Positions 8,471 through 17,725 of a stretch of 64,000 nt of DNA are shown here, piece after piece. The stretch comes from Corynebacterium liangguodongii. GTDB lineage: Bacteria; Actinomycetota; Actinomycetes; Mycobacteriales; Mycobacteriaceae. Positions within the stretch are counted from its first letter, which is position 1. Each line of letters begins with the position of its first letter. Below the pieces are notes generated by a model, which saw only the letters and a list, made by a program, of their open reading frames with translations, did not search any database and had not been told where the DNA came from. A program made the position numbers and the translations under genes. The stretch spans positions 1,736,001 to 1,800,000 of the forward strand of contig NZ_CP026948.1 in NCBI RefSeq assembly GCF_003070865.1, written 5' to 3'.

Positions 8471-9877
8471 ATGGGCTCTACTGCAGTACCTGCAGCACCA
8501 ACTGAAGCAAAGAGCGGCTCCCGCGGCTCGACCACGGCGATCGTTGTCACTGCGCTCGCGCTGTTTTCTATGTTCTTCGGCGCCGGAAACCTCATCTTCC
8601 CGCCGATGCTCGCCGTGGAGGCCGGTGACAACTTCTGGCCCGCCATCCTGGGCTTTCTTGTCACCGGCTCCCTGCTCCCGGTCCTCGCCGTAATCGCGAT
8701 CGCGCTCTCAGGCGCCAACGTGCGCGACCTCGCGCAGCGCGCCGGCTCCCTCTTCGGCGTCGTCTTCCCCGTGCTCGCCTACCTGTCCATCGGTGCGTTC
8801 TACGCACTGCCGCGCACCGGCGCGGTGTCGATGGAGACCGCGATCACCCCGGTCTTCGGCGTCGAGGGCCTCGCCGCCTCCGCTGTATTTAACGCGCTCT
8901 TCTTTGGCATCGCGTTGGCGCTGTCGTGGAACCCGAACACCATCATGGAGAAGCTGGGCAAGTTCCTCACCCCGGCGCTGCTGATCCTGCTCGTGCTCAT
9001 GATCATCGTTGCGCTTGCGAAGTGGAGCGCCGATCCCTCAGCCCCTGCCGAGGATTACGCTAACACCCCGTTTAGCTCCGGCCTGCTCGAGGGCTACCTC
9101 ACCATGGACTCCATCGCCGCGCTAGCGTTTTCCATCGTCGTCATCTCCACACTGCGTTTTAGGGGCTTTCCCGAGGGCGCCCCGGTCGTGCGCGGCACCA
9201 TCCTCGCCGGCGCCGGCGCGGGAGCGATGCTTGCGCTGATCTACCTCGGCCTGGGCTCGATCGGCCGCGTCATCCCCAACGGGGAGGGCTACGACAACGG
9301 CGCGGGCCTGCTCACGGATGCCGCCCACCTCACCCTCGGCGGGGCCGGGCAGATCGTCTTCGCCCTCGTCGTGCTGCTGGCCTGCATGACCACGGCCGTC
9401 GGCCTGATCACTGCCACCGCCGAGTACTTCTCGGAGCAGTTCCCCGGCAGCTACAAGGTATGGGCCGTCGTCTTCACCATCATGTCCATCGTCATTGCCA
9501 CGCAGGGCCTCGAATTCGTCATGGCGATCGCCGCCCCCGTCATCGGCTTCCTCTACCCGCCGGCCATCGCGCTCATCATGGTCACATTGATCGAGCCAGC
9601 GTTCCGTGCCAGGACCCGGTTCACCTGGGCGTTCTTCTTGCCGATCTGGGTCGCCGTCATCTACTCGGCACTCGAGACCTTCATCTCCCTGGGGTGGGGC
9701 GCTGCTGCCTTAACCCCGCTGGTCGCCTGGGCGCCGCTGCAGGGGGTCGGCCTGGGCTGGGTCGTGCCGGTCGCCGCCGCCTTCGTCATCGGCCTCGTCA
9801 TCGACCTCGCCCGCCCGAAGGCGCCGCTGAAGGTCGGCACGGTGGAAACGGTCGAGGGCGAATCGGTCGTCGATTAG
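8471..9877 (+). CDS. brnQ: Branched-chain amino acid carrier BrnQ
   Basis: A 468-residue inner-membrane symporter of the LIVCS family, importing isoleucine, leucine and valine with a cation. About twelve hydrophobic segments span the protein, and the N-terminal FGAGNLIFPP is the family hallmark. The ATG at 8471 is preceded by AAGGAGG at good spacing; longer upstream frames lack a site. A 228-base intergenic gap separates it from the maltokinase gene, so it probably has its own promoter. In C. glutamicum brnQ follows aecD directly. Confidence 0.92.
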   Translation: MGSTAVPAAPTEAKSGSRGSTTAIVVTALALFSMFFGAGNLIFPPMLAVEAGDNFWPAILGFLVTGSLLPVLAVIAIALSGANVRDLAQRAGSLFGVVFPVLAYLSIGAFYALPRTGAVSMETAITPVFGVEGLAASAVFNALFFGIALALSWNPNTIMEKLGKFLTPALLILLVLMIIVALAKWSADPSAPAEDYANTPFSSGLLEGYLTMDSIAALAFSIVVISTLRFRGFPEGAPVVRGTILAGAGAGAMLALIYLGLGSIGRVIPNGEGYDNGAGLLTDAAHLTLGGAGQIVFALVVLLACMTTAVGLITATAEYFSEQFPGSYKVWAVVFTIMSIVIATQGLEFVMAIAAPVIGFLYPPAIALIMVTLIEPAFRARTRFTWAFFLPIWVAVIYSALETFISLGWGAAALTPLVAWAPLQGVGLGWVVPVAAAFVIGLVIDLARPKAPLKVGTVETVEGESVVD

Positions 9878-9985
9878 CGACATCGCTCACGGGTAGCTAG
9901 TCCGCTTTCCTAACTGCTACCCTCGACGTAGATCTTGCTCGGCAACACGACCCTATTACTACCCTGCAAAGGAGCAGTCATCCAC

Positions 9986-10141
9986 ATGGGTTTCTGGATC
10001 ATGCTCGTATCGTTCATCCTGGGAATTGCGCTGATGATCTTTGGGGGCCGGCGCGCCCAGAAGAATAGAATGAACCTTGTGTGGGTTGCGCTTGGAGTTG
10101 TTTTCGTTGCCACTTCGGCGTGGCTCGCATGGCCTAAATAG
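9986..10141 (+). CDS. Small two-segment membrane protein
   Basis: A 51-residue protein with two hydrophobic stretches (MGFWIMLVSFILGIALMIF and a second ending in AWLAWP) separated by a short basic loop (GGRRAQKNR), so a small hairpin membrane protein is likely. The ATG at 9986 has AAAGGAG about 11 bases upstream; a start at 9935 lacks such a site. It stands alone between brnQ and the luciferase-like gene. No family is recognised. Confidence 0.65.
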   Translation: MGFWIMLVSFILGIALMIFGGRRAQKNRMNLVWVALGVVFVATSAWLAWPK

Positions 10142-10248
10142 AGCGGCGCTTGCCTTCCGCAGGTTCCGTAACGGCATAGCCGGAATCTCTAGCCAGTGTT
10201 TTACGTTCCCCGCGCCCCATCACCCCCATAGAAGCGTAGCCTGGCAGC

Positions 10249-11235
10249 ATGAATACCCCGCTAGCACTGCTTGATTTTTGCACCGTATACCCCGGCGAAT
10301 CGGTCCGCGACTCCATGGCCCGCTCCGTGAAATTCGCCCAAAAGGCGGAGTCGCTGGGGTACTCGCGCGTCTGGTACGCCGAGCACCACAACATGACGTC
10401 CATCGCCTCGTCCTCGCCCGCGGTGCTCATCTCCCACATCGGCGCGCAGACGAAGACGATCCGCCTCGGCTCGGGCGGGGTCATGCTGCCCAACCACTCC
10501 CCCTATGTCATCGCGGAGCAGTTCGGGATGCTCGCCGAGCTCTACCCGGACCGCATTGATCTGGGCCTCGGCCGCGCCCCCGGCACCGACCAGCAGACCC
10601 TCGGCCGCGCCCTGCGCCGTGACCCGCGCGCCGCCGAGCGATTCCCCGAAGACGTCCTCGAGCTCCAAGCCTGGCTGAGTGAGGACTCCCCGATCCCCGG
10701 CGTGGTAGCCACCCCCGGCGCGGGTACGAACGTGCCGCTGATCATCTTGGGCTCATCCATGTTCGGTGCCTCCCTCGCCGCCAAGCTGGGGCTGCCGTAT
10801 TCTTTTGCCTCCCACTTCTCCCCGCAGATGCTCGAGGAGGCCACGACGTTCTACCGCGAGAACTACCAGCCCTCCGCGCTCCACCCGGAGCCCCACGTCA
10901 TCGCCGCGGTCAACGTCACCGCCGCCGAGACCATGGAAGATGCCGAGCGGCAAACCACGATTGTCTACCGCAACCGCGCCCGCGGGCTGCTGGGGCGGCG
11001 CGCCCAGGCGCTGACGAACGCGGAGATCGATTCCTACCTGGCAACGTTCCAGGGCCAGCAAATGCTCGACATGCTGCGCTACACCGCCCGCGGCACCGGA
11101 TCCGACGTCGCCGAATACCTCACGTGGTTCAAGGAGCACTCCAAGGCCGACGAGCTCATGATCTCGCTGCAAAACGCGACGTTCGACGAGGTCCTCTCCG
11201 GGATGAGCATCCTGGCGGATGCGTGGATGGACTAG
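10249..11235 (+). CDS. Luciferase-like flavin-dependent monooxygenase (LLM class)
   Basis: A 328-residue TIM-barrel flavoprotein of the bacterial luciferase-like family, expected to use reduced FMN and oxygen; the substrate is unknown. Supporting motifs are YSRVWYAEHHNM near residue 40, IRLGSGGVMLPNHSPYVIAEQFGML, and DLGLGRAPGTD. A related gene follows brnQ in C. glutamicum, so the order is conserved. It converges with the phosphonate operon, whose last gene ends 16 bases away. Confidence 0.88.
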   Translation: MNTPLALLDFCTVYPGESVRDSMARSVKFAQKAESLGYSRVWYAEHHNMTSIASSSPAVLISHIGAQTKTIRLGSGGVMLPNHSPYVIAEQFGMLAELYPDRIDLGLGRAPGTDQQTLGRALRRDPRAAERFPEDVLELQAWLSEDSPIPGVVATPGAGTNVPLIILGSSMFGASLAAKLGLPYSFASHFSPQMLEEATTFYRENYQPSALHPEPHVIAAVNVTAAETMEDAERQTTIVYRNRARGLLGRRAQALTNAEIDSYLATFQGQQMLDMLRYTARGTGSDVAEYLTWFKEHSKADELMISLQNATFDEVLSGMSILADAWMD

Positions 11236-11251
11236 CCCCGAGCTTGCGTTT

Positions 11252-12259
11252 TTAGCCGACCACCACGGTACGCAGCCCAGCGGAGGGGTTTTGGAATTCT
11301 CCCGGCAAAGCATCGAACGGAATCGGTCCTGCGAGGACGAGTTCCCACGGAAGCATCCTGCCTGCTGCACCCAGGAACTCCACAGCGTTCGCGAGATGCC
11401 GAGGCTCGTAGTTGTGTACACCGGTGATCGAGCGCCATCCCCTCACGACCCATTCGGGGTCGATTTTCACCGTGCCCGCCGGAGTGACTGAGCCCGCCAG
11501 AACAACAGTTCCGCCAACCTTGCACGCGGCGAGACTGTCCACAACGCCGCCGATCGCTCCCGATAGTTCGAGGACGATGTCGGCGGTGCCCCCCTTCGCG
11601 GAGGTGACCAAACGATCTGCCACCCCGTCCGCCGCATCGAGTGACAGCCGGTTCATGTCGCAGCCAATCACCAGGCCCGCACCCCGTCGCTTCGCCTCAA
11701 CGATGGCGACGAGCCCTAGCATGCCCACACCATTGACGAGCACCGTCTTTCCGGAGAAATCGCCCGCGGCTTCCATTACCGCCATCACAGTCGCGATGGC
11801 ACACCCAGCAACCGACGCCTGGGCGCTTCCAATTTCGTCGGGCACAGCACTGACGGGGTGGCCGGCCAGAAGGTGGATGTGGGTGGAATAGGTCCCGGAC
11901 AGGCGCCAGCAGGAGTCGAAAAGCTCATGCCCGATTTTCCGCACGTTCAGGCACTTGGCCGTGAATCCGGCGCGGCATCGTGCACAAGCGCCGCACGGGG
12001 CAGTCACCGAGAATACGATCCGTTCCCCTTTGGACACGTCGCTGCGTTTCGACGCCACCACCGTGCCCACCCCCTCGTGGCCGAGGATGGACGGGGTCTC
12101 GCCGGGCCGCCGGCCGAGAACTGTGTGCCGGTCCGAGCCGCATACCGTGGCGGCGTTGATGCGCACCAGTAGCTCACCGTCACGTAGTTGCGGAAGGGGA
12201 ACGCTGGTGAGTGCGAAATCCTGGCCGCCGAGCCACAGTTGCGCAGTCGCGGAATCCAT
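11252..12259 (-). CDS. Zinc-binding alcohol dehydrogenase of a phosphonate operon
   Basis: A 335-residue medium-chain NAD(P)-dependent dehydrogenase. Catalytic zinc ligands Cys40 and His61-Glu62 (GHEGVGTV), four structural zinc cysteines at 89, 92, 95 and 103, and a Rossmann glycine motif (VLVNGVGMLGLVAI) are visible. It resembles the alcohol dehydrogenase family repeatedly found beside phosphonate catabolism genes. Its ATG follows the stop of the phosphonatase-like gene with no gap (TAGATG), so translation is coupled. Given the likely release of acetaldehyde upstream, it may interconvert acetaldehyde and ethanol or act on a related hydroxylated intermediate; this is inference. Confidence 0.82.
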   Translation of the reverse strand: MDSATAQLWLGGQDFALTSVPLPQLRDGELLVRINAATVCGSDRHTVLGRRPGETPSILGHEGVGTVVASKRSDVSKGERIVFSVTAPCGACARCRAGFTAKCLNVRKIGHELFDSCWRLSGTYSTHIHLLAGHPVSAVPDEIGSAQASVAGCAIATVMAVMEAAGDFSGKTVLVNGVGMLGLVAIVEAKRRGAGLVIGCDMNRLSLDAADGVADRLVTSAKGGTADIVLELSGAIGGVVDSLAACKVGGTVVLAGSVTPAGTVKIDPEWVVRGWRSITGVHNYEPRHLANAVEFLGAAGRMLPWELVLAGPIPFDALPGEFQNPSAGLRTVVVG

Positions 12260-12931
12260 CTAACGCAGAATGTCCACGTTCGGGAAATCAGCCACGGAAT
12301 TGATGACGATGTCCGCGCCCTCACGCTCGAACTGCTCACGCGTCAAGTGTCCAGTGAGCACGCCGACGGATGTGACTCCGGCGTTGCGGGCTGACTGGAT
12401 GTCGGCGGAAGTGTCTCCGGTGCTGATGACCTGGCCGAGGTCATCTACGCCGGTCAGCTCCATAACCCGGCGAATCAAATCGGGCTGCGGCCGACCCGAC
12501 TCCACCTCGTCGCCCGCCGCGACCGCATCGATAATCTCGCCCGTGTCCCAACCGAGACCGGCAAGGATAATGTTGGTGATCTCCCGGGAGAACCCGGTGG
12601 TCAGTGCCACCTTGATGCCGGAATCCCGCAGCTGTGCAAGCGCGCCTTCCACCCCAGGCAGCGCCGCGGGCGGATTGCTTTCGTAGGTGCGCCGCAGCTC
12701 AGCACGAAACCACTCCCATGCCCGCTCGACAACCTCGGTCTCAGGCTCGACCCCGCCCAGGCTCAGGAGCCGGCCGATGGCGTACTTCTTTTCCGTTCCC
12801 ATGAATTCCTGGAATTCGTCGTCGGAGTAGATCGCACCTTCACGCTCCGTTGCTTCCCGGAGCACGCGGTACACCTCGTCGCGGTCATTGACGGTTGTGC
12901 CCGCCATGTCGAAAATCGCCAGCTTCTTCAT
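12260..12931 (-). CDS. Phosphonatase-like HAD hydrolase
   Basis: A 223-residue HAD-superfamily protein close to phosphonoacetaldehyde hydrolase (PhnX). The nucleophile motif is FDMAGTT (Asp8), followed by the Thr/Ser motif LTTGFS and the acidic motif STGDTSADIQ. PhnX cleaves the C-P bond after forming a Schiff base with a cap lysine in an MGxxK context; here MGTEK puts Lys48 at the matching place, favouring true C-P cleavage over ordinary phosphatase activity. It lies 29 bases after phnE. Acetaldehyde and phosphate would be the products. Confidence 0.83.
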   Translation of the reverse strand: MKKLAIFDMAGTTVNDRDEVYRVLREATEREGAIYSDDEFQEFMGTEKKYAIGRLLSLGGVEPETEVVERAWEWFRAELRRTYESNPPAALPGVEGALAQLRDSGIKVALTTGFSREITNIILAGLGWDTGEIIDAVAAGDEVESGRPQPDLIRRVMELTGVDDLGQVISTGDTSADIQSARNAGVTSVGVLTGHLTREQFEREGADIVINSVADFPNVDILR

Positions 12932-12960
12932 TTTCTCTCACCTTTTCTTCTACAGCTCGA

Positions 12961-14652
12961 CTACCGAATTGTCTTCCGCAGCCACATGGACAGGCCTTCC
13001 ACCACCAGCACAACCGCGACCATCAGGATGAGAATCATCGTGACCACATCGAAGGCATTGATGCGCGCGGCGTTCAGGAGCAGGAATCCCACACCGCCGG
13101 CGCCGACGACGCCCAGCAGCGTCGCGGAGCGGATGTTCGTGTCCAACAGGTAAAGGGTGTGAGCGACAAAGGCCGGGGCCGCCTGGCGCACCGTGGCCGA
13201 GAAGAACACCTGAATGTCGCTCGCACCCGTGGTGCGCAGTGCCTCCTGTACACCAGTGTCCGTCTCCTCCAGCGAGTCGGCGATCAGTTTGGACAGCAGA
13301 CCGACCGCGCCGATCGCCAGTGCCAGCGTGCCCGCAACCGCGCCGAGCCCCGAGATAACCACGAAGATGATGGCGAGGATGAGTTCAGGTATTCCGCGGA
13401 TGACCGCGATCAACGTGCGGAAGAAACCGTGCACAGCACGTTTGCGCATAACGTTGCGGGCCGCGAGGCATCCGATCGGCAGTGCGAGCACCGCACCGAT
13501 CATCGTGGCAGCGAGGGCGATCTGAACGGTGATGAGCAGCTGCTCGAGCATCTCGTCCATCGCGCCACCCGACGACGGAGGGAAGAACAAGCTCAGCGTT
13601 GCGGGGAGGTTGACAATCCTTGTCGTAAGATCCGGCCAGTTGATGTCCACACGCAGCAGCGCCCAGAGAGTCAATGCGGCGAGAACGCCCGCCGAGACGA
13701 AACGGCTGACGCGCTCGGAGGTCCATGGCGGGGTCAGGTGCACATCGGCAGCACCCGGTTCGCGGTTGCGGTTGAGCACCTTGTCCGCCCACGTGCCGCC
13801 GGTGACAGATCCCCCAGCGCGGTTGAGAATCGCGGCGCGAATCGCGCCTGAGATCATCTCGATGACAATGCACAACGCAAGCACGATAAGTGCGAGAGCC
13901 ATTCCGCGCTGGTAGTCCAGCACCCGCAGTGACTCGGAAATGGCCAAGCCAATACCGCCGACTCCGACGTAACCCAGCAGAACCGAGGTACGCAGGTTGA
14001 TGTCGAAACGGTGCAGCGCGGTGGCGATGATTTGGGGCATGAGCAGCTGCGGGATGGCCGCCCAGATTTGCTGCCGGCGGGTGCCGCCGGCGGATTCGAT
14101 GGATTCACGCGGGCCGTCATCAAGCTCTTCAATCGCGTCCGCGTACAGCTTCGCCACCATGCCCACCGAGTGGATCCCCATTGCGAGGATGCCGGCGGCG
14201 GCACCCAGGCCGAACATGCGCAGGAACACGATGGCCAGAACGAGGTCCGGGATGGCGCGGGCGAGAACGGTCAGCGCACGGCCCGTTGCCTGGGCTCCGC
14301 GCCCGGATGTGGTCGGAGTCGCGGACGTTAACGCCACGGGAATGGACAGGATGACGGCGAGAAGGGTGGACAGGAACACGATCGCCAGCGTCTCGGCGAT
14401 CAGTGACAGGGTCTCCCCCAGCGGCGGAAAATCGAGGGGGAACATCCGCCGGGCAAACGCCACCGCGTTGTCGAACGATCTCGCAATCACCGCCGGCTCA
14501 ATGCCGATCGAGATGACAGACCAGATGCCTCCGACCACCAGGAGTACGCCAACTATCGACGCTGCCACGGTGTTGACGGTCGGCGCGGGGCGCTTCGGCT
14601 CCAAAACGCTTGGAGCCGGGCGCTGCACGGGTTGTTTCAAAACCGATGTCAT
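12961..14652 (-). CDS. phnE: Phosphonate ABC transporter permease, two PhnE domains in one protein
   Basis: A 563-residue inner-membrane permease made of two homologous PhnE halves. The first spans about residues 20-275 and the second about 305-560; each has several membrane segments and a cytoplasmic ATPase-coupling loop (IEELDDGPRESIESAG in the first, LEETDTGVQEALRTTG in the second). Usual PhnE proteins are about 260-290 residues and dimerise, so this is a fused dimer. It overlaps nothing and starts 5 bases after phnC ends. The substrate is taken to be a phosphonate from the neighbouring catabolic genes; phosphite or phosphate esters are less likely. Confidence 0.9.
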   Translation of the reverse strand: MTSVLKQPVQRPAPSVLEPKRPAPTVNTVAASIVGVLLVVGGIWSVISIGIEPAVIARSFDNAVAFARRMFPLDFPPLGETLSLIAETLAIVFLSTLLAVILSIPVALTSATPTTSGRGAQATGRALTVLARAIPDLVLAIVFLRMFGLGAAAGILAMGIHSVGMVAKLYADAIEELDDGPRESIESAGGTRRQQIWAAIPQLLMPQIIATALHRFDINLRTSVLLGYVGVGGIGLAISESLRVLDYQRGMALALIVLALCIVIEMISGAIRAAILNRAGGSVTGGTWADKVLNRNREPGAADVHLTPPWTSERVSRFVSAGVLAALTLWALLRVDINWPDLTTRIVNLPATLSLFFPPSSGGAMDEMLEQLLITVQIALAATMIGAVLALPIGCLAARNVMRKRAVHGFFRTLIAVIRGIPELILAIIFVVISGLGAVAGTLALAIGAVGLLSKLIADSLEETDTGVQEALRTTGASDIQVFFSATVRQAAPAFVAHTLYLLDTNIRSATLLGVVGAGGVGFLLLNAARINAFDVVTMILILMVAVVLVVEGLSMWLRKTIR

Positions 14653-14657
14653 TGTGC

Positions 14658-15467
14658 CTACCGCGCCTTCAGCTCGCGCTCGATTTCGTCGCCTGCCCCC
14701 GCGACCGAGGAGTAGATCTTGTTCACATCCTCCACCGACAGTGACTCTGTGCGCTCATCCAGCACGACACGCCCGCTGCGCAGGCCGATGATGCGGTCCG
14801 CGAAATCAATCGCGAGCTGCACCTGGTGCAGCGACGCGACCACTGTGAGCTGGTCTTCTGCCGAGATTTGCTTGAGTAGCGCCATGACCTCCTGGGAGGA
14901 GACTGGATCGAGCGAGGCGACGGGTTCGTCGGCAAGCAGTACCCGCGGGTGCTGCATGAGGGCGCGAGCGATGGCGACGCGCTGCTGCTGGCCGCCAGAG
15001 AGCGTGTCCGCGCGCTGGTAGGCGCGGTCAGCCAATCCGACCCGGTCGAGCTTCTCCACGGCCTCGGCGCGCACAGTTTTCGGGTACATCATCAGCGACA
15101 GCCGCGGACCTTTGAGCGAACCGAGCCTGCCCGTGCACACGTTTTCCAGCACCGACATGGGCCCGATCAGGTTGAAATGCTGGAAGATGACACCGACGTC
15201 TTTGCGCAGGCGGCGCATCCCCGCAGTGTTGAGTCGGGCGACGTTCTCGCCGAGCACCATAACGTCTCCACCGGACGGCGTGTGCAGTCCGTTGAGGTGG
15301 CGCAACAGTGTGGATTTCCCGGAGCCTGATAGGCCGAGAAGAACTGTGATCGCGCCGGTTTCGATGTCCAGCGTGACGTTGTCCAGGCCGAGGACGCCTC
15401 CGCCGAAATCCTTGGTCACGCCCTTCAGGCTAATGGCGTGCTGAGTGACTGCTGCGCTACGTGTCAT
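14658..15467 (-). CDS. phnC: Phosphonate ABC transporter ATP-binding protein
   Basis: A 269-residue ABC ATPase powering the PhnE permease. It has Walker A (GLSGSGKST, about residue 42), a Q-loop (FQHFNLI), the signature LSGGQQQRVAIARAL and Walker B with the catalytic Glu (VLLADEPVASLD), followed by the H-loop (SLHQ). It matches the PhnC family in size. It sits 29 bases downstream of phnD and just upstream of phnE, the usual phnDCE order. Confidence 0.93.
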   Translation of the reverse strand: MTRSAAVTQHAISLKGVTKDFGGGVLGLDNVTLDIETGAITVLLGLSGSGKSTLLRHLNGLHTPSGGDVMVLGENVARLNTAGMRRLRKDVGVIFQHFNLIGPMSVLENVCTGRLGSLKGPRLSLMMYPKTVRAEAVEKLDRVGLADRAYQRADTLSGGQQQRVAIARALMQHPRVLLADEPVASLDPVSSQEVMALLKQISAEDQLTVVASLHQVQLAIDFADRIIGLRSGRVVLDERTESLSVEDVNKIYSSVAGAGDEIERELKAR

Positions 15468-15496
15468 GGTGATCTCTCTTATGCGCTAAGCGGGCC

Positions 15497-16441
15497 CTAG
15501 CCGACGTTCCGGCAGGCGGGCGCGTTTGTGGCCTTGCAAATGTCGCGGATTGAGTCGAAATCGGAGTCCTCCACCGGCAGGTAGCCCCACTCCAGCTCTT
15601 CGGGCAGCTCGCAGTTGTCCACGGAATCGCAGATGCCTTCTTCAACGAGCGCCGGCTTGTTCGCCTTGGTGCGGATCGCCTCGACGATCTTGTTTGCGGT
15701 CTCCTCATCCAGCGTTCCGTAGTTCACGGCGATCGGATCTTCAGTGATGGGGTCGGATTCCCAGATCGGTTTCAGCGCGCCATCTTTGACCTGACCGGAC
15801 GTGGTCAGCGTGCTTAGCATTGTGTCGTGGGCGAACGCCACGTCACAGTTGCCGGAATCGAGGGAGAGCAACGAGGCGTCGTGGCCGCCCGCGAGAATGG
15901 GGGTGAGGTCAGCGTTAAGATCGATACCTTCGTCCATGAGCCCCTTCATCGGGACCAGGTAGCCGGAGGTGGATGCCTGGTCAACGAAGCAGACCTTCTT
16001 GCCCTTGAGATCAGCGAGCGAGGAAATGCCGTTTTCATCTGCGCGCACGTAGGCGAGCGAGGTGTAGGCGGGCGGCTCGTTCTCGTTGTCGGTGCCGGAA
16101 GCGGCGGGCTTCAGGTTCACACCTGAGTCCTTCGCAATGACGTAGGAGAACGGTCCGAAGGATGCGATGTCGATCTGACCTGCGCGCATTCCCTCGATAA
16201 CGGCAGCGTAGTCCGAGACGTTCTGGAAGGTGACGGTGTTGCCGGTTTCCTTCTCAATGAGCTTTGCAATCTTGTCGTAGTCGGCGGACAAGGAGGCGGA
16301 GGATTCGGACGGCACGGCTGCGAGGGTGATCGCTTTGCCGCCCTTTGCGCCGTCGGACGAGTCCGAGCCGCATGCGGTGAGGGACAGAACGGAGAGGGTG
16401 ACTGCGCCGATGAGAGCGCGAGAACGCTTGGTCGTAAACAC
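15497..16441 (-). CDS. phnD: Phosphonate ABC transporter substrate-binding lipoprotein
   Basis: A 314-residue periplasmic-binding-type lipoprotein. A basic N-terminus (TTKRSR), a hydrophobic core and the lipobox LTAC are followed by the PhnD-type domain (GMRAGQIDIASFGPFSYVIAKDSG, about residues 85-110). It captures phosphonates outside the membrane and hands them to PhnE. The GTG at 16441 is chosen because AAAGG lies 6 bases upstream and it places the signal peptide at the start; a GTG at 16483 would add 14 residues. The 114-base gap to the FAD oxidoreductase holds a candidate operator, suggesting a second promoter here. Confidence 0.92.
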   Translation of the reverse strand: MFTTKRSRALIGAVTLSVLSLTACGSDSSDGAKGGKAITLAAVPSESSASLSADYDKIAKLIEKETGNTVTFQNVSDYAAVIEGMRAGQIDIASFGPFSYVIAKDSGVNLKPAASGTDNENEPPAYTSLAYVRADENGISSLADLKGKKVCFVDQASTSGYLVPMKGLMDEGIDLNADLTPILAGGHDASLLSLDSGNCDVAFAHDTMLSTLTTSGQVKDGALKPIWESDPITEDPIAVNYGTLDEETANKIVEAIRTKANKPALVEEGICDSVDNCELPEELEWGYLPVEDSDFDSIRDICKATNAPACRNVG

Positions 16442-16495
16442 GGGAGGCCTTTCGTCGAGATGGGGTTTCCTTGCGATTGTCACGCCCCTTCCTCA

Positions 16496-16511
16496 ACTTG
16501 TCTAGCCGAGT
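16496..16511. promoter_or_regulatory. Candidate GntR operator upstream of phnD
   Basis: ACTTG-TCTAGC-CGAGT is an inverted repeat with one mismatch. The 18-base context AACTTGTCTAGCCGAGTG matches 16 of 18 positions of the reverse complement of the site in the gntR/FAD-oxidoreductase intergenic region (17709-17726). A further partial copy, ATAGACA followed by GG, begins at 16523. HutC-type regulators commonly bind such palindromes near their own gene. Confidence 0.55.
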
Positions 16512-16555
16512 GGAGAGTATTCATAGACAGGCAACCCTGTGTTCACCCCGCGGGT

Positions 16556-17671
16556 TCAGAACCCTTCGACAACCTGCCCGGAAAGCGCCAGCTCGGCGAT
16601 TCCGAAGGACAGCGTCATTCCGATACCCGAAGTCACCACGGCAACGGTCGTGGAATCGTCCGGGTGCACGAGAACCAGGTTCCGCTCGGCGGAGTCTGCG
16701 TAATGGCCCAGCCAGCGCTGTCGCACCACCGGCTCACCCAGACCGAAGTAGTAGGAGGCTCGCTCGATCAGGACTTCCGCAAGCGCCTCGTCAATGAACG
16801 GCTCCGGGCTCAGCGAGTACGCATGGGAATCACCAACCAACAGACCATTCGGAATCCCGGTGGCCATGAGATTCGCCACCATTGCAACCAGTTCCGGCTC
16901 ACGAGAAGCCAGCTCGTCGCGCAGCTGAGGAACACTCGGCATGGCCGCGAAGCCGTCATAACGCGCCAGCGAGGTGCCCGTGAGAAGTGCGGTCTCCACC
17001 GGTATCCGGCCTGGACGCGTAAGCAGGGCCATGGCCAGCGTGCACACGCGCACCCCATTGCCCTCCGCTATGCGGGGAAACAGGCCACGGAGTTGATCAC
17101 CCGGGCACGCGATGACGCGGCGAGCCGAATATTCTCCGCGGACGGTATCCACCCGGCCGTCGGACACTGCGGTGACGCGGGTGTTCCATGTGAATGTCAC
17201 ACCCTGCGACGCAAGCCAAGCGACTAAGCGCGGCGCCGCTTCACGCGGATTGACCCTCATGTCCCGCGGAAGGTGGGCACCACCAACCGCCTCGAGATCA
17301 GGATTAGCCAGGGCATCTCGGATTTCACCGGGCCCCACGAGGGTGACATCAGCCTCGCCGCGGTGGGCGGCAAATTCGCGCAGCACCTGCATCTCGAGCT
17401 CGGTCACCGCTGGAATCCAGGTGCCCGATTGAGCGGCCCAGAGCCCCGTATCCTGCGCGGCCTGGAGCCATCCCCTGCGCGCCCTGTCCGCGACAGGCTG
17501 AATAAGATCGGCCTGGCCCGTGAAGCACGCGTGCCCGAAATTCATGATCGATGAGTGGACAGGCGCAGCTTCGGCTTCGATGACGTGGACCGACTGCCCC
17601 TGTTTATGCGCGAGGAACGCTGTGGCCAGCCCGAGAATGCCAGATCCGATAACGATGAGGTCGTGTGTCAT
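16556..17671 (-). CDS. FAD-dependent oxidoreductase of phosphonate catabolism
   Basis: A 371-residue flavoprotein of the D-amino-acid-oxidase/glycine-oxidase-like (DAO) superfamily. The N-terminus has the dinucleotide-binding motif LIVIGSGILGLATAFLAHK and an acidic end of beta-2 (HVIEAE), and the C-terminus has a second FAD-contact region (VVTSGIGMTLSFGIAE). It belongs to the group repeatedly linked to phosphonate genes. The likely role is oxidative deamination of 2-aminoethylphosphonate or its N-methyl derivative to phosphonoacetaldehyde, which the HAD hydrolase could split; this is inference from context. The ATG at 17671 gives the flavin motif at residue 5. First gene of the leftward operon, divergent from gntR. 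Confidence 0.82.
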   Translation of the reverse strand: MTHDLIVIGSGILGLATAFLAHKQGQSVHVIEAEAAPVHSSIMNFGHACFTGQADLIQPVADRARRGWLQAAQDTGLWAAQSGTWIPAVTELEMQVLREFAAHRGEADVTLVGPGEIRDALANPDLEAVGGAHLPRDMRVNPREAAPRLVAWLASQGVTFTWNTRVTAVSDGRVDTVRGEYSARRVIACPGDQLRGLFPRIAEGNGVRVCTLAMALLTRPGRIPVETALLTGTSLARYDGFAAMPSVPQLRDELASREPELVAMVANLMATGIPNGLLVGDSHAYSLSPEPFIDEALAEVLIERASYYFGLGEPVVRQRWLGHYADSAERNLVLVHPDDSTTVAVVTSGIGMTLSFGIAELALSGQVVEGF

Positions 17672-17709
17672 ATTCACCATCTTCAACCAGAAAGAACCCC
17701 GCTCGCCAC

Positions 17710-17725
17710 ACTTGGATAGACAAGT
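17710..17725. promoter_or_regulatory. Candidate GntR operator in the gntR/phosphonate divergent promoter region
   Basis: ACTTG-GATAGA-CAAGT is a perfect 5-base inverted repeat with a 6-base spacer. It lies between the divergent starts at 17671 and 17820, where an autoregulated repressor of the phosphonate operon would bind. A near copy lies upstream of phnD at 16496-16511. Confidence 0.6.
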
